Assembly: GCA_024305745.1 (NCBI GenBank)
Contig: JAHRBS010000012.1
Location: 1,369,001 to 1,433,000 of the forward strand
Origin: Polyporus tsugae
Lineage: Eukaryota > Basidiomycota > Agaricomycetes > Polyporales > Polyporaceae
Reading direction: 5' to 3'
Length of the DNA: 64,000 bases
Shown: positions 1 to 11,585 of the stretch, piece after piece
How positions within the stretch are numbered: the stretch's first letter is position 1
How the letters are laid out: the number at the start of each line of letters is the position of its first letter
Notes under the pieces: model-generated
Seen by the model: only the letters and a program-made list of their open reading frames with translations
Databases searched by the model: none
Told to the model about the DNA's origin: nothing
Translations under genes and position numbers: made by a program

Positions 1-1971
1 CGCACCTTTGGTCAATGACGGTGCGTCTCCTCAGCGGGTTGAAATGCCATCAGGACAACTTTACGGGATCCTTACCCACCACACAAGACCAAATCTTCCT
101 GATCCTCTATCGTGAACTTTACTACCGCCATGTCTACTCCCGTCTCTCCCCCGACATCGACGACCGCCTCCACTCCTACGAGAACAGCTGCGAGCTGTTC
201 AACTATCTGCTCAGTACGTTTTCCTGCAAAATTCCTTCTGTCATGACCATTTGACCTGGGTCATGAAGACTCTGATGGCCCGGTTGCTCTCGAGCTCCCT
301 GAGCAATGGCTATGGGACATCATCGACGAATTCATCTACCAATTCCAGGCCTTCTGCGTCTGGCGGTCCAAGCTTAAGTCAAAGACGGAGGAGGAGTTGA
401 CTATGCTTGCCGACGCAAACCAGGTGCGTTGTTCAGGCAAGTGCGGCAGTGCAGCTTCTAACCCGACTTGATACAGGTTTGGAGCTCTTACAGCGTCCTG
501 AACGTCCTCTACTCCTTGATTCAAAAGTCAAAAATCAACGAGCACCTCGTCGCTCTCCAGGAGGGAAAGAGTGCAGAGGAAATTAGGTGAGCTATCTAAT
601 TTCTCGATGGTGGATAGGGTCTTAGCGGGATGAATTAGTGAAATAGTGGGCGAGTACGGCACACGGCCACTCTACAAGCTGCTCGGCTACTTCAGCGTCA
701 TCGGCCTTCTCCGCGTCCACAGTCTGCTTGGTGATTTCACCCTCGCACTGAAGGTCATGGAGAAAGTCGAGCTCAACCAAAAGGTTTGGTCTCATATGGC
801 CCCAAGTCCGAACTAAAACTTATAGCTACTTATCTCTAACAGTCACCTTTCACCCGTGTCACCGCTTGCCACGTCACAACCTACTACTACGTCGGCTTCT
901 GCTATATAATGCTGCGAAGATATCCTGACGCTATCCGTTCATTCGTCTCCATCTTGAACTTCATCCTCCGCATGCGTCAATACCACACCAGGAGTTATCA
1001 GTACGATCAGGTATGGCCTCCCTTGATATCCATCTGACGGCCATGCTCAACACCTTTGTGCAGATTAACAAGACTGCTGACCGCATGTATGCGCTCTTCG
1101 CGATCTGCAACGCACTCTCGCCAACCCGGGTAGACGACAACATCTCTAACATCGTCAAGGAGCGTTATGGCGAGCAGTCCGGCAAGATGTCACGGGGGTG
1201 AGTCGTGCATGGCCTACCACATCCCGAACATTGTTCTCAACCCCCACCCTCCCTCACATAGGGAAGAGGGCATCCCAGCCTTCGAGGAGCTCTTCCTCTA
1301 CGCCTGCCCCAAGTTCATCTCCGCAAACCCGCCGCCGTACGACGACGCCGAGCTGCTCGCGTCGTACATCGACGGCCCGCCGGTCGAGCCCGCACAGCGC
1401 CACCTCTCGCTCTTCCTCTCCGAGGTGCGCGCCCAGGCGCCCGTGCCGACGCTGCGCAGCTTCCTGAAACTGTACACGAGCCTGGACGCGAAGAAGCTCG
1501 CGAGCTTCCTCGACGCGGACGAGGAGGAGATGGTGCAGCAGCTGATGGTCATGAAGCAGGCGAGCCGCAGCGTGAGCCGCGTCGAGAACGAGAAGGGCCT
1601 GCTCGACGGGCAGATGATCTCGACGAGCGACCTCGACTTCGTCATCAACGAGGTGCGTCGCACCGCTTTCGCCTCCGTGCTTCGCGTTCTTGTTTTTCCT
1701 GGGATGTAGTAGTGAGGATGATGATGCTGATGATGTGGGTCCGCAGAACATGGTGCACATCACCGAGTCCACCGTCGGCAGGCGGTATGCGGGCTGGTTC
1801 ATCCGCAACACCGAGCATGCACAGCGTGTTCTCGATACCCTCCGTGCCGCGCCTCTGCCTGTTCCCCAGAAGCCTACTGGCCCGTCTGCTGAGCCCGCAA
1901 AGGATGGTGCGGCGGCGGCGTCTGCGCCAAGGCAACAAAAGGTCGCTTGGGGCAGCGTCAAGGCTGCTTGA
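1..1971 (+). CDS. eIF3l: Eukaryotic translation initiation factor 3 subunit L (5' truncated)
   Basis: The spliced translation reads as eIF3 subunit L, a PCI-domain subunit of the eIF3 complex that helps recruit the 40S ribosome and mRNA in the cytoplasm. The window opens inside an exon (codons from base 2, A-P-L-V-N-D) that splices at about base 21 to [15 protein letters not shown], a stretch typical of this family. Further exons carry the helical repeat part ([20 protein letters not shown] near 655-720; [20 protein letters not shown] near 865-920) and the C-terminal PCI half from about 1260. Introns are about 50-60 bp with GT..AG ends. The stop is TGA at 1969-1971 after [12 protein letters not shown]. 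The N-terminal part lies outside the window. No breaks were seen. Identification is from recalled family sequence. Confidence 0.93.
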
Positions 1972-2314
1972 GCATGAGGGTCGGTCGATGGTCGTCGTCA
2001 TCTGTCGTGTTTGTACTACAGCATGCAACTACTCGTGTATCTCTACGTCTATTGTTGTATGATGTGTTCGCGATCTCTTCCGTGGAACTGGTTCGAAAAA
2101 AAACTTGGCAAAAGAATCGTATGAATGGCTCACATCGATATCGGCTTGACTGACATAAGAAGTGAAGATCTATATCTATTTGCTATAGTACATTTCTGAA
2201 TCAAGTACATCTTTTTATCTTGCATCGGCATCATGCATTTATTGTATTTTGCGGCTGCATGAACTTCCCACTGCCCTTCGCGAAAATATCCTAGCGAAGG
2301 GGGTGACATACCGA

Positions 2315-5069
2315 TCAGCGACAAGCACCGCGTGGGAAAAAAGGAGGTGCACTGACCTTGACAACACCCCGGCAAATCAACAACAGGGCTTGACGACTTT
2401 CGTACAACGGGTAGAGCACCACGGCGATCGCGGAGCAAAACGCCCAGATCATGCCAATGACAACCCATGCCTTCAGGCCGCCGACCCCAAACTCCGTCTG
2501 CGCGAAGAACAGCGGGAGGGGAATTATGATTAACATGATAAGCGTCTGCGAGCAGGAGTGCAAGTGCAAGCAGTACTAGTGAGCGAGATGATACATGGCG
2601 TCGACGCCCGCTTGAGACGCACCAAGATGACGGAAGCCCAGGCGGCCATGCGGAACGCCTTGTTCAGCGCGACGGGGTCGAGCTCTCTCTCTTCTTCTTC
2701 TTCTGCCGCGCTGTCCTCCGAGGTGAATTTCAGGGACACGGTCGTCGACTCGCGCTTCTTCTCATCGATCGAACCCCCCTCTGCGGAGAGCTCTGCTGGC
2801 GAGTCGGGTTCTGGTCCATGCGGCGCGGGTCTGTTGATTGCGCGGGTCGCCTCGAAGTCGAAGTTCTCCGGCCACTGCAGAGGACCATGTCAGAACGGAG
2901 GTTCGACTGAGCACTGAGATGAAGGGCCACGCTTACGATCATCGATACGACAACCGTAATGATACCGCCGACGCCGATGGAAGCGAGGTTACCAGCAAGC
3001 ATCTCCAAATCGCCACCAGTCGTCTGTGGAACGGTTGAGCCGAAAGCCGCCGCAAAACGAAGCGAGCATACCCACCGTGACGGTGATTTCGCCTCCGTTG
3101 AGAGTGGAGGTGGTGACGAGCCACGCGACGACACCGGTGCAGAAACCGGCGACGGAGCCGCCGATGCAGCCCCACTTGTTCGCCTTGCTCCAGGTGACGC
3201 ACATCGCGATGGGGACCACTGCGGACCCGAGCACAACGCCCATGAATTCCTAGCCGCACGCGACCGTTATCAGCGTTTGTAAAATAAAATGGCACCTCGG
3301 ATACGCACGTAGAGCCAACCCATGGAGATGCCGATGTAGAAGAAAATGAGCCCGAGGAGGCCCATGACGATCGCGAAGAGCGCAACCATCGCGTGGGACA
3401 TCCTCAAAATCTGGTCCTCCGTAGCCTTGGGGTTGAAATATTTCTATGTGACCATTGTCAGCGCATATACCCCATATAAACAGCACAGCAGCGTCGACCG
3501 CACCTTGTACACATCATACGTCAAGATGGAGGACACGGCGATGAGTTCAGCTGAGGTTGCAGACGTGACTGCCAAGAAGAGCACGACCAGGAGGGCCGCG
3601 GCCCCCGACTTGCCCAGGATCGCCGCGGCGGCAGCTGGCGCGGGGAGACCTGCGGAGATGTCCGCGGCGGACAGTGTGCGCATGTCAGGGTCACCGCGGA
3701 GGGCGACCGCCGCAAGTCCGAGTGTCGTGGAGAACATGAAGGGGATGGCGAACCATGCCAGGCCGCCCAAGAGGTATGCCTTCACGCAGGTAGCGGGGCG
3801 GCTGGCGATGGCGCGTTGCCAGTACTATCCCGAGGGGAAAATGAGCGAGAGAGAATGATGCTGTTTGGGCGATGGGTACCCACGGCCTGGTCTTGGAAGA
3901 CAGTAGCGAAGTTCCCAATAACGTTGATGACGCCGAAAATGAGGCCGTTCTTGGAGCGGATGGTGAGGTACGATCCTCCCGCGTTGCCCGCAACAGGTTG
4001 TTCTGCCGACGCCTTGGAGAGCAGCGCGTGCATCGCTGCAAAGCTGCCGATCTTCGGGCTGGTCGCGTAGACCGTGAATATGAAGACGAAGATGATGGCG
4101 AAGAGAACACTGGTGTGCGTGCTGCACGGAGGTTCCGAGTGAGTCAGGCGAAACGTTGCAGAGAGCAAACTCACTAGTCGCACAGCAGCGTCGCTCGCAT
4201 ACCACCGACAACAACGTAGATCGCGACGCCGAACGGAATAAGGAAACATGCCTAAAAATAGTCAGTACGAGCACGCATACATCGAAGTATGATAGCGACT
4301 TACAGCGATGGTGTTCATCCCAGTCAGTGCTGTGACCGTCGCCGAACCACCGAGGATCAGCATAGAAGACACGATTATATTGGTAGCCAGGCCGAAGAAC
4401 ATGAACACGAAATGGGCCACGATGCCCCAGCGAGCTGCGACGATCTCCAGCCAGGTATGCGCGTGTGGGGCATTGAGCTTGAGCTTCGCGGCAAGCTATG
4501 CGAAGGCGGCGATATGAGCTTAGGATAGAAACGGCTATAGATAAAGGACTCCCACACCTGCGCGAAGAGTAGAACCTGCACAGTTGCACCAGCACCATAC
4601 CACCAGGGCCCCGAGATCCCATCTCTGTATGCGACTGCGCTCGATTGCAACTGCACATCAGACCATGTCAGTATCATGCGTGCGATACCGTTCGGGGTAG
4701 ATAATGTGGGGAAATCAAGTTTGTCAAACTCACAAGGGTAGCAGCCCAGGTCCATGCCGAGACGATGCCTGACGCGATGAGTCCGGGCTTGACACTTCGA
4801 GACGCACTATTGAACTCTTCAGAGCTCTTGGGCGAGAAACCGGTATAGCGCGCCTGGATCGCCGTCAGACAGACCATGAACGCGCTGAAAAAGAGTCCGA
4901 TTCCTATAGGGCGCATATGCTTGAGAATCAAGCTGTACGGGCTTGTATAATCAAACCTACCGACAACTGAAATGGGTTTATCAGAGCAGGTTGCAAGCCC
5001 GACAAATGACTATTACTCACCGACTCCATAGCCTGCACCCTGTGGTAGGATTGGTTGGTTCGCGGACAT
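2315..5069 (-). CDS. DUR3: DUR3-type urea/polyamine active transporter
   Basis: Member of the sodium:solute symporter family, DUR3 branch; known members take up urea (and polyamines) with protons at the plasma membrane. The start at 5069 gives [15 protein letters not shown], which lines up with the yeast Dur3 N-terminus (PLPQGAGY). Later exons give the conserved core: [20 protein letters not shown], the [20 protein letters not shown] stretch, and several hydrophobic helices. The gene has many introns of about 55 bp, one flanking a predicted 6-nt exon at 4961-4966. The C-terminal exon holds a last helix ([20 protein letters not shown]) and reads to a stop at 2315; a GTCAGT donor before the last 11 codons means the true end could be slightly different. 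The upstream region carries clustered GATAAG sites, fitting nitrogen control. Confidence 0.93.
4961..4966 (-). other. Predicted 6-nt microexon of DUR3
   Basis: On the minus strand the six bases TTGTCG lie between a canonical acceptor (CATTTCAG) and a canonical donor (GTAGGTTT). Including it makes two introns of 54 nt (4967-5020) and 57 nt (4904-4960), the usual size here; leaving it out makes one 117-nt intron. Both choices keep the frame. With it the protein reads GAGYGVVVGIGLFF, which matches the spacing of yeast Dur3 in this first helix; without it two residues are missing. Confidence 0.6.
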
Positions 5070-5931
5070 CCCGAAGGTCTTGAGGAAGCAGCTCAGGAAA
5101 GGTGGCCAAAGTCGTCCAGAAGCGTTTCTCTACAGGGAACTGTGGAGGAGGCCGTGGAGAAGGAGCTCAGGTATCTCCCTCTCACACGCTACCGTTTACA
5201 TACCCTGCCATGCATTGCGATTAGGGTGCCGGAGCGGGACAAGAGTTCTCGATATCTAGGACGGCGAGCCGACAGGCGCAGCGACTATGGGAGCCCGCTA
5301 TTGATTTGAATGCACTTATCTACGACGCGGGTTTGGAGATGTGGCGTCCCATGGCATAGCCAGTACGGCATGTTCACGATAAGGACCCGCGTCTGCACCG
5401 CTCAAAACACGACTTATCGCTGGCCGCCTAGGCATATCGGACAGGGCCTACGAGAAAGAACCTTATCAGTAAAAGATACGTCGACGTCCTGCATACAGTG
5501 TGTATGAGGCTCGCTAGTAAGGGAATGGTTTATGTTCAACCTGAAGGCGGCTTGGTTGACACTGCACTCAGGTCGACGTCATGACGTCCAGGGTCATATT
5601 GCCATACTCACCAAGGTCCAAGAGTAGAATCAAGGTCGGACCTAAGGCCTGATGTGCCAGGAAGATGGATATGTTCGAGGCGTTGTTGGACGAAGACACG
5701 AATGAACGATGAATACGCAGAGCGGCCTTCGGATACAGGGATTTGTCGTGTAGGTGGTGCACGGACCAGTGGGCAAGTGCAAGTGCTGGCCGACGCTCTC
5801 GGACACGACCTTCGACCTCGGGTAGTGCGGCCCGGGACAGCCCGGGGAAGGTGAAACCCTGTGAAGACTTCAAGACTTCAACTTGTTGCCTCTGCCCACC
5901 GAGGTCGAAGCAGTTGATCTTGTTGTCCTCT
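5070..5931. other. Intergenic region between DUR3 and the F-box gene
   Basis: Divergent upstream region of DUR3 (-) and the F-box gene (+). The DUR3-proximal part holds the GATAAG cluster. The part from about 5680 (the string GGACGAAGACACGAATGA) resembles, in inverted orientation, the sequence at about 39280-39310 upstream of the F-box pseudogene, so it belongs to the duplicated module. No gene is supported here. Confidence 0.6.
5315..5467. promoter_or_regulatory. Cluster of four GATAAG sites upstream of DUR3
   Basis: GATAAG or its complement CTTATC occurs at 5315-5320, 5378-5383, 5413-5418 and 5462-5467, that is 246-398 bp upstream of the DUR3 start codon. GATA-family nitrogen regulators (AreA/Nit2/Gln3 type) bind this hexamer in fungi and activate urea uptake genes when preferred nitrogen is scarce. 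About 0.07 sites would be expected by chance in 150 bp counting both strands. Confidence 0.65.
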
Positions 5932-7717
5932 ATGCTGACTTCGCTCCCATCCGAAGTTGTTAGCGCAATCTGCCATGCTCTCGGTCCTTCGACCCAAGTT
6001 TTTCGACCACATCGGCGCGAAGGACTCAAGACCCTTGCGTCCTTGGCCCGGACCTCTCGCCTACTTCATGAACCAGCAGTCAGTGCCATCTGGCACACCA
6101 TCTCCCACATCTCCGTCCTTTTGCATACTCTACCACAAGATCTCTGGATAGAAACTGCTACCACGGCGTCTGATCCCGAGGACCAAGGCTACACCGTCAC
6201 CTCCTTCCAAATGCGACTGGTACGTCCACCCTTAAATCACACGCCCAGTGTCTGTCTACCTAACTTTGAACAATATAAAGTCCTGTAAGAGACAGCCGGC
6301 CCAGTCCGACCTCGCGAGACTGAAGCACTATGCCCATCACATTGAACACATTACGCCCGCAAACACCAGCTTGATCGCATCGGACGTCCTAGATGCTCTT
6401 GCAATCCACTTCCCAGCTGGCACCCTCCTCCCCAACATTCATACCCTCAGTTATACGTCTACACCGTCCGAGAAGTATAGATGGTTACCACTCCTTATCG
6501 GTCCCAAGTTGCGTAGCCTTCGTCTCATCGGCCCAGCGCCCTCTCAAGTCGACGCGGAACATCCCAATGCAGATCTTCTCGACTGCCTACGAGTTCTTCC
6601 GCGCATATGTCCTGTCCTATCCGAGTTGACCACCCGTATGGACCTGGAAACAAACATTCCGCACATCAATGTCATCTCCGAGGTCATCCGCGGCTTCCAA
6701 GATCTTACCACCGTCCTTGTCCCTGGTATCCCGTTGGACTTCCTAGCCGTCATGCACCTTGCAAGACTCCGAAACCTGAAGACGTTCCATGCAAACCCGT
6801 CTGAGGAAATCAAGCAGGTTGACTATCAGTATTTGACTTCGACATCTGCCAGTGGCCAAGTGTACTTCCCCAGCCTGCGGAAGATTAATCTCAAGAACCG
6901 TTTCCTTGCGTTCTGCACGTCGCTCCTCAAAGTCGTCTCCTCCCCCGTCCTCGATGCCGTCACGTTCACAACCACCCAGGTGTTCGGGTTCTACTGCACC
7001 TCCGAAGACGTCTCCGAGTTATGCGTCGAACTGGGCCGCCACACCTCCCTTACCTCCATCACCGTCACCGTCAACTCGATGCTCACCGGCGAGCACCTCA
7101 ATCGGAAGACTTTCGCGCCCCTTCTCGTGCTCTCCAATCTCAGCGTCTTGTACATGAACATCACACACACGGTCGACATCGACAACGCCTTCCTTGCCGA
7201 CATGGCCCACGCGTGGCGCAAAATAACCCAGCTCGAGCTCTGCGTAGAAAACCCATTCTGGGACTTGGCCGTCTACCACCCGGCGGCGACACTGCCCGGC
7301 CTCGTCCCCTTCGCCCGGTTGTGTCCCGAGCTCGAGGAGCTCGGTATCCCCGTCGACGCGGACGTGTCGCGCATCCGCCGCGCTTCACTCGAGCGCCGCC
7401 CCGTGTATTCAAAAAGCGGGCTGTGCTTCCTGAAGGTCGGGCTGTCGGTCGTGCGCGACCCCGTCCCCGTTGCGGCGTTCCTGTCGGACGTGTTCCCCGC
7501 GCTGACGGGCGTGTCCACCGCGTGGGTGGACAGCATGGGGGAGGACATGTCTGAGGACATGGATGGAGACATCGGGACGCCGGAGGAGATCGGCGAGCGG
7601 TGGGACGAGGTCGCCCATTTGGTGCGGACATTCAGGCATGTGAGGCGGCAGGAGCGGATCTGGGCGGCTTCGCATGGGAAGAGCCAGTCCGTGGCAGGTA
7701 CGTATACGTTGGAGTGA
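5932..7717 (+). CDS. F-box / leucine-rich-type protein (intact copy of duplicated family)
   Basis: Two exons (5932-6219 and 6281-7717, joined in frame across a 61-nt intron) encode 574 residues. Residues 1-50 look like an F-box (MLTSLPSEVVSAICHAL, then LASLARTSRLLHEPAVSAIW), the module by which such proteins dock to Skp1 in SCF ubiquitin ligases. The rest is an irregular leucine-rich solenoid-like region (for example PKLRSLRLIGPAP, LPRICPVLSELTTRM, LARLRNLKTFHA), ending in an acidic segment (MGEDMSEDMDGDIGTPEE) and a basic tail. The start was chosen because it begins the F-box. This type is abundant and lineage-expanded in Agaricomycetes; substrates are unknown. A P450 gene follows on the same strand, and broken relatives lie next to the two other P450 copies. 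Confidence 0.8.
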
Positions 7718-8623
7718 CGTGGTACAGGCGGCGTCTCGACACTCAGCCTACTGTCTACTATACACCTACATATATGTTACTACAATATTTGAATCCTAGT
7801 TTGTTATCCGCTGCAGGGCGGGGCCCTATGCCAGATGCTACACGGACGATGTGCGGTCCACTTGTTAACACTGGGGTTTGTAAGTATCGGAATATTTCTT
7901 CGACTTCATGCCGACTTCAACCGACTGCATGCAACATGACGAGTCGGTGACCAATAGGCGCGGATGCATTAATGCACCCGAACGGAACGCGCAACGGGAT
8001 TGTGGCAAACACGAGCAAACAAGCTCGCCGGACTGCCAACGTCAACTCTGACTCAGATCTTGCCTGCCATCAGTTTGACTTCCAATCATTGAATCAACGC
8101 AATCCCCAGTGGTCTGGGGCGCGGTGTTCACGAACCTGATTCCTGACCGCGGCGTCCTCGATTGACCAACCCTACCTATGCGTTTCGTGGGGAACAGGTA
8201 TAGTACCTAGTCCCACATAGCTTCACTTCGAGCGGAAACTGATAACAACCGCAGACGACTTTCCCTGTGATGATCAATGCATAACACGGGAAACGTTCAC
8301 GTTCATTGTCATGTTCGGGTACAGTGCGTCCGATTCCGATCGCGGGGCACTCTGTCTTGGCTCCAGAGTTCAGCAGGCGACAAGCGACTCTTCCCGGTCT
8401 TACTCACAGCATTGGGTGAGAGCGAGCTTTGGACGTTGAACACGTCGCATGCGCAGGAGTGTCTCCAAGACCCACACTTCAGTCCGAATCGGTCAGACCC
8501 CGTCGTTGGGCATACTTAAAGGGCCTGGCTGATATCTGGCTGCCGTTATACTATCCTCAACCTTCTCTCTCGCTTCTCACCCATTGTGCACACACACCCG
8601 GACCCACCAACGTAATCCCAGTC

Positions 8624-11071
8624 ATGGATAATGTTCCCTTTGTTCCCGCGGCGTTGGCCGCTGGCGTCCTCCTTGTTTCTTTGTACATCCTCCGCCCGTT
8701 CATCATCAAGTCCTCGCTCGACAACATTCCAGGCCCTCCCCGGGACTCATGGGCCAACGGTACGTTCATCACCTCGTCGTGAATCAATGGGACGCATTCT
8801 CATCCACGCAGGCAACTTTGTCAAATACTTCATCAACGATTGCTGGGACTACCGAGCCGAGATCGCGCGCAAGTACCCGCGTGTAGCCCTTCTTCATGGG
8901 ATACTTGGGGTGCGTTTACTTACTCTTCTGAATACCGATCTATCGTCCTGATGACCTGCAGGCGAAAATGGTTGAAGTCTGGGATGTCAAGGCCCTGTAC
9001 GATGTCTTCATCAAAGAGATTGACATCTACGAGGAACCTGTCCAGTACGTTCAGCACCCGTCTGCGTTCGCTATCCTAGACCGTGGTTTGATAGCTTCGG
9101 TGTGTAGGAACCTCGGTTTAATGCTCGGACCCGGCTTATTGGGTACGCTCGGTGAGGCTGTCGCCACTTTGCTTTGGTACTATGCTCACATAGATTGCCA
9201 CACCATCGTTGCAGGCAATCAGCACAAGCGGCAGCGCAAGATGCTCAACCCGGTCTTCTCTGTGAAGCACCTCCGCGAGATGACACCGTTGTTCTATCAG
9301 GTCATTCACAAGGCACGTCGTTTGCGATACTACTTACCCTCGGCTTATGCTCACGGCGTGTGTAGACTCGTAATGCGATCAAGCAACGAGTGGGTGCCGC
9401 GAAGGACGGCGCGGAGCTCGATATGTTCAATTGGAGCGGGCGCACTACTCTAGAAGTCCTCGGGCAGGCCGGTCTGGGCGTGTCGTTCGACCCACTCACG
9501 GAAGATCGGGCCGACGAGTTCGCGACGGCGGTCAAGGAGTTCTTGTGAGTGCTTTTAGACCTGTCACCGGTACCGTCCGATGTGTTGTTGACCATCCGTC
9601 AACCGCAGCCCACAGTTCAACCGAACGACGCTATTCCGCGGGATCATCCCCACCCTAATCAAGATTGGGCCTGCGTCCTTCAGACGGTGGATCGTCGAGC
9701 GAACTCCACTTGACTTCGTCCAGCAACTCAAACGGATCAGCGACGTCATGCACAACCGGTCCATCGAGATCTTCAACGAGAAGAGGGCCGCGTTGGAGGG
9801 CGGAGACGACACCATCAAGCACCAAATTGGCGAAGGTCGCGATGTCATGAGCGTACTCCGTAGGTTCCTTGGCACACACACGCTCGGTGAATGCTGGTTG
9901 ACTGGGCTTGTGGCAGTTAAAGCGAACATGCGTGCATCGGAGGATGACAAGCTTCCCGACAACGAGCTCATCGGGCAGGTCTCGTAAGTCATTCGGCCTC
10001 TAGTCTAGCCCCAGTCGAGCCATATCGTGAGCGTCCCCACAGCACGATGATCCTTTCGGGGATGGATACCACGGCAAATTCGTTGGTACGCGCTCTGCAG
10101 CTCCTCGCCGACCGCCCGGAGGCCCAAGACAGGCTGCGTCAGGAAATCGTTCAAGCTATCGAGGCCGAGGGCGACGGCGACACGCTGGAGTACGATAAGA
10201 TCGTGGCGCTTCCCTACCTCGAGGCCGTCTGCCGCGAAACTCTTCGAGTGTGAGTGAGACGCGCACCATCGTGGCTCGTGGCTGGTGAACTGACACCGCG
10301 GGTTCGATCGGATATCCTGGGGTGACGACTCTGTTCCGCGTGTAAGTAGTAGCATGTGATTACCCCGTACCTCCTCTCACGTTGCCTTCATGTCGCAGCA
10401 CGACGAAGGATGTGATTCTCCCGCTGTCCGAACCAATCCGTATGCGGGATGGAACGATGGTCGACACGGTTCCCCTTCCCAAAGACACGGAAGTGGTCCC
10501 GAATATCGGGATGTCGAACATCGACCCATCTCTCTGGGGACCCGACGCGCATGTGTGGCGGCCTGAACGCTGGCTCGAGCCGCTCCCGCGTGCGGTGGAA
10601 GAAGGGCACGTCCCGGGCGTGTATTCCCATATGTGCGCCAACATTACAACCTTCTTTATGCCACCGCTCACCCAAATGCCTGTAACGTGACCTTCACAGG
10701 ATGACGTTCATTGGCGGCAACAAGGCGTGCATGTAAGTTTGACCTCAAGGTCACGTCTTTGGATGCCCAGTGCTCACATATGCTGTCCGCGTTCCTCCCA
10801 GCGGTTTCAAATTTGCACAGGTCGAAATGAGTAAGTCCGAGGCCAAGCGGCTGCGGTCCCCCTGCTGCCGCGAACCTAATGATGTGAAACGCCGTCCTGA
10901 CGCCCCATCGTGCTCACAGAGACGGTTCTTCTTATCCTCCTTCAGCACTTCGAGTTCAAGCCGACCGGAAAGCGAATTGTATGGAATTACGCTGGTGTGC
11001 AGTACCCCACCGTAGGTGAGCCGGGACCTGACGCAGCGTTGCCCCTCATCGTCTCCGCGTTGCGCCCGTGA
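8624..11071 (+). CDS. Cytochrome P450 (copy A; one splice acceptor lost)
   Basis: Membrane-anchored heme monooxygenase of the endoplasmic reticulum. Fourteen exons can be joined into 546 codons plus stop. Seen in order: an N-terminal hydrophobic anchor (VPAALAAGVLLVSLYIL), the proline hinge NIPGPPRDSW, the WxxxR-like helix C (NQHKRQRKMLNPVF), I-helix GMDTT (exon from 10043), K-helix ETLR, the PERW motif (WRPERWLEP) and the heme signature FIGGNKACIGF with the cysteine ligand, split by introns. One intron uses a GC donor (9313-9365). The acceptor before the 30-nt exon 10312-10341 is GG (10310-10311), whereas copies B and C have AG. Without that site, transcripts would need to skip the exon in frame (losing VYPGVTTLFR beside the K-helix) or retain the intron and hit a stop. 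The gene is therefore possibly impaired. The substrate is unknown. Confidence 0.85.
9313..9365 (+). other. GC-AG intron in P450-A
   Basis: The reading frame requires splicing from CACAAG|GCACGT to GTGTGTAG|ACTCGT, giving VIHK-TRNAIKQRV. The only nearby GT (ACGTCG) would put the next exon out of frame and give an immediate stop. The same GC donor is present at the matching place in copy B (13094-13157) and copy C (34667-34719). Confidence 0.75.
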
Positions 11072-11284
11072 ACCTGAGCGAACGAAGAGCGGCGGACCCT
11101 TCCAGTCCGGATCCGATGATGCAAACACTTGTAATTATCTCTAGCCTTCCGTTGTACCTACACTCATTTCTATTCCTAATCCTAATTACATTTTGAGTTG
11201 TCTTGCCTCAGGCCCCGGGCCATTGGTCAGGCTTTTATGTCTGATGCATTGGACCCCAACACTTCCGACTCCATTACTCGGCGC

Positions 11285-11585
11285 GCGCCGCGCAGGGAAC
11301 GGCGAGCTGCGCTTCCTCAAGGCCAGGCCGTCGGTCGTGCGCGACCCCGTCACGTCGCGGCGTTCCGATATGTTCCCGACGCTGACGAGTGTTTACCGCG
11401 CGTGGGTGGACAGCATGGAGGAGGACATGTCTGAGGGCATGGATGAAGACATCGGGACGCCGGAGTAGATCAGTGCGCGGTGGGCTGAGGTCGTCCACTT
11501 GCTGCGGAGGTTTGGGAATGTGAGGCACGGCTGCGCATGGGAATGGCTCGTCTGTACATGTGACAGGTGCGTCGCAGTGAAGTTG
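11285..11585 (+). pseudogene. F-box protein C-terminal remnant
   Basis: This stretch resembles the last ~300 bp of the intact F-box gene (about 7410-7710): it reads a near-match of LKVGLSVVRDPV, then MFPTLTSVYRAWVDSMEEDM and an acidic repeat ending at an in-frame TAG (11466-11468) where the intact gene has GAG. Nucleotide similarity continues past the stop to the position matching the end of the intact gene. No F-box or leucine-rich part precedes it. It sits just upstream of P450-B, as the intact gene sits upstream of P450-A, so it is the stub of a second F-box/P450 module. Confidence 0.75.

Larger units (their letters stand above)
7936..11090 (+). repeat. Left arm of a large inverted repeat (P450-A unit)
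   Basis: The sequence from about GGTGACCAATAGGCGCGG (7943) to just past the P450-A stop codon is repeated in reverse complement at about 32925-36030. Coordinates of matching points sum to about 44,030. From the start codon to the stop codon, exons and introns are nearly identical (intron 1 is identical base for base). The 8215-8623 promoter part is slightly more diverged, and 7936-8215 is clearly diverged with indels. Similarity is lost just after the stop codon. Confidence 0.9.

Noticed and set aside
1254..1961. Long minus-strand frame opposite the eIF3L exon
   Set aside because: It is the antisense shadow of a GC-rich coding exon; the sense strand encodes conserved eIF3L.
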